Shown piece by piece: positions 5,456-6,562 of a stretch of 6,562 bases of DNA. Origin of the DNA: Clostridiales bacterium (lineage in GTDB: Bacteria; Bacillota; Clostridia; Christensenellales; CAG-138); assembly GCA_003486785.1 (NCBI GenBank), contig DNFZ01000046.1:1-6562 (forward strand), in the 5' to 3' direction. Under the pieces are notes generated by a model, which saw only the letters and a program-made list of their open reading frames with translations, did not search any database and was not told the DNA's origin. Every line of letters starts with the position of its first letter. The stretch's first letter is position 1. The translations under genes were made by a program, and so were the position numbers.

Positions 5456-6562
5456 TCATCCGATCAATACATCCTCATGCGGATAATGCAGCACCTTCTC
5501 CACTTTGGTCGTGCTCTCGATCAGAGAAACCGCAACCGTTACGAGGCCGACGCGCCCCCCATACATGAGCAGTATCAGCAGCACCCGCGTGACGCTGGAA
5601 GTAGCGGCTGTAACGCCCGTGCTCACGCCAACGGTGCAAAATGCGCTTGTCGCATCATACAGCTGGTTGACGAGTCCGAGGCTGCCCGCGGGCATATCCT
5701 GCTCGGAAAACGAGAGCATGGTCGCCATACCGAGCAGAAACAATCCGCCGAGCAGCGTGATGGTCATCGCGCGGCGCACCTGTTCAATCGGAATTGTGCG
5801 GCCGAAGATCTCGGTTTCAAACTGCCCGCGGATGTAGGCGCGCGCCGCAAGCAACAGCGTAAACACCGTTGTGATCTTCAGCCCGCCCGCCGTTCCCGCA
5901 GGGCCGCCGCCAACGAGCATGATGAGTATGCCGATCCCCTTGCTCGCGTCAAACAACGACACCTGATCGATGGTGTTGAAGCCCGCCGTGCGCAGGGTTA
6001 CAGACTGAAACGCGGCGTTGAGTATTTTTTCAAGCAGGTTCATATTCCCGATGGTTTTCGGGTTTTCATACTCGATCCAGAGAAACATCAGCATGCCAAA
6101 AACGATCATAAACGCCGTGCCGGTGAGCACCAGCTTGCTGTGCAGGCGCAGGCGGCGCAGGTCGCGCGTATTGCGCAGATTGAGAATCACGCCAAAGCCC
6201 AGCCCGCCCGCAATGATCATCCCCATAAAGACGATCATCATATACGGATCGTGGCTATACTCCGTAAAGGATCGATAGCCGCCGATGAGATCAAACCCCG
6301 CGTTGCAAAACGCCGAAATGCTGTGAAAGACGGAGAACCAGAGCCCTTTCCAGAATCCATATTGCGGCACGAACCGAAACGAGAGCAAGATCGTCCCGAA
6401 AAGCTCGGCAACTCCCGTCACCAGCAGGGCGGAGCGTGCCAGCCGCACAATCCCCTGCAGACGGCTTTCGCCGAGATTCTCCGCGATGCTCATGCGATCG
6501 TGCAAGGAGATGCGTCTGCCGGTGAGCGTGAAGAGGATCATGGAGATGGTCATCAGGCCCAG
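5456..6562 (-). CDS. ktrB: KtrB/TrkH-family potassium transporter subunit, 5' end outside window
   Basis: The reading frame is open to the right edge (three more codons, Leu-Gly-Leu, before the Met whose codon begins at 6553), so the N-terminal part with the first pore loop is missing; 368 residues are visible. Counting from that Met, pore-loop filter segments are seen at SAFCNAGF (80-87), SVTLRTAGFNT (184-194) and TSAFCTVGVSTG (302-313). The broken gating helix reads LVGGGPAGTAGGLKITT (213-229), as in KtrB/TrkH. Several hydrophobic helices alternate with these. The C-terminus YPHEDVLIG is characteristic of KtrB. The protein moves K+ across the cytoplasmic membrane, in known Ktr systems coupled to or stimulated by Na+. 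It is followed by ktrA, its regulator. Promoter and any upstream c-di-AMP riboswitch would be outside the window. Assignment to KtrB rather than TrkH rests on the paired single-unit RCK protein and the tail. Confidence 0.93.
   Translation of the reverse strand: MGLMTISMILFTLTGRRISLHDRMSIAENLGESRLQGIVRLARSALLVTGVAELFGTILLSFRFVPQYGFWKGLWFSVFHSISAFCNAGFDLIGGYRSFTEYSHDPYMMIVFMGMIIAGGLGFGVILNLRNTRDLRRLRLHSKLVLTGTAFMIVFGMLMFLWIEYENPKTIGNMNLLEKILNAAFQSVTLRTAGFNTIDQVSLFDASKGIGILIMLVGGGPAGTAGGLKITTVFTLLLAARAYIRGQFETEIFGRTIPIEQVRRAMTITLLGGLFLLGMATMLSFSEQDMPAGSLGLVNQLYDATSAFCTVGVSTGVTAATSSVTRVLLILLMYGGRVGLVTVAVSLIESTTKVEKVLHYPHEDVLIG

Overview
The window looks like a chromosomal segment of a GC-rich (high-50s % by eye) Gram-positive-type anaerobe, probably in the class Clostridia. 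The support is AAGGAG/AAAGGG-type ribosome binding sites, a secreted protein with a dockerin-type calcium-binding module, a stand-alone Smr-domain protein, a KtrA/KtrB potassium uptake pair, and sigma-A-like promoters with extended -10 elements. The organism assignment is inference. I saw no rRNA, tRNA, CRISPR array, insertion sequence or phage gene.

Layout from left to right. (1) Positions 1-1337, minus strand: two tandem paralogous genes for secreted proteins. The upstream one (252-1337) is complete and joins a signal peptide, a two-repeat dockerin-like module and a phosphodiester glycosidase (NAGPA/DUF2233-type) domain. The downstream one (1-198) is cut by the window edge after its signal peptide and first dockerin repeat, which are nearly a copy of the first gene's. 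(2) Positions 1338-1659: divergent intergenic region with a likely promoter for the rightward gene. (3) Positions 1660-2826, plus strand: a GT4-family glycosyltransferase of the diacylglycerol-glycosyltransferase type. (4) Positions 2896-2922: a bidirectional terminator shared with the convergent genes to its right. (5) Positions 2931-4518, minus strand: an acyltransferase of the PlsC (HX4D) family with an embedded four-cysteine zinc ribbon and a long uncharacterised tail, followed 40 bases later by a small Smr protein. A good promoter lies at 4603-4631. (6) Positions 4641-4699: a composite hairpin that probably ends the next operon. (7) Positions 4733-6562, minus strand: ktrB (5' end outside the window) followed by ktrA.

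How the genes fit together: KtrB is the membrane K+ translocating subunit and KtrA its cytoplasmic nucleotide-binding RCK regulator, so these two form one machine. The acyltransferase and the convergent glycosyltransferase both plausibly act on glycerolipids (phosphatidate synthesis and glycosylation of diacylglycerol), which makes the centre of the window a possible membrane-lipid neighbourhood, although the two genes are transcribed separately. The dockerin proteins act outside the cell and have no evident link to the rest.

Most of the window is ordinary housekeeping sequence. The items most worth a second look are the acyltransferase with its zinc ribbon and orphan C-terminal domain, the tandem dockerin paralogues, and the composite hairpin. 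I did not find convincing evidence of a wholly new system.
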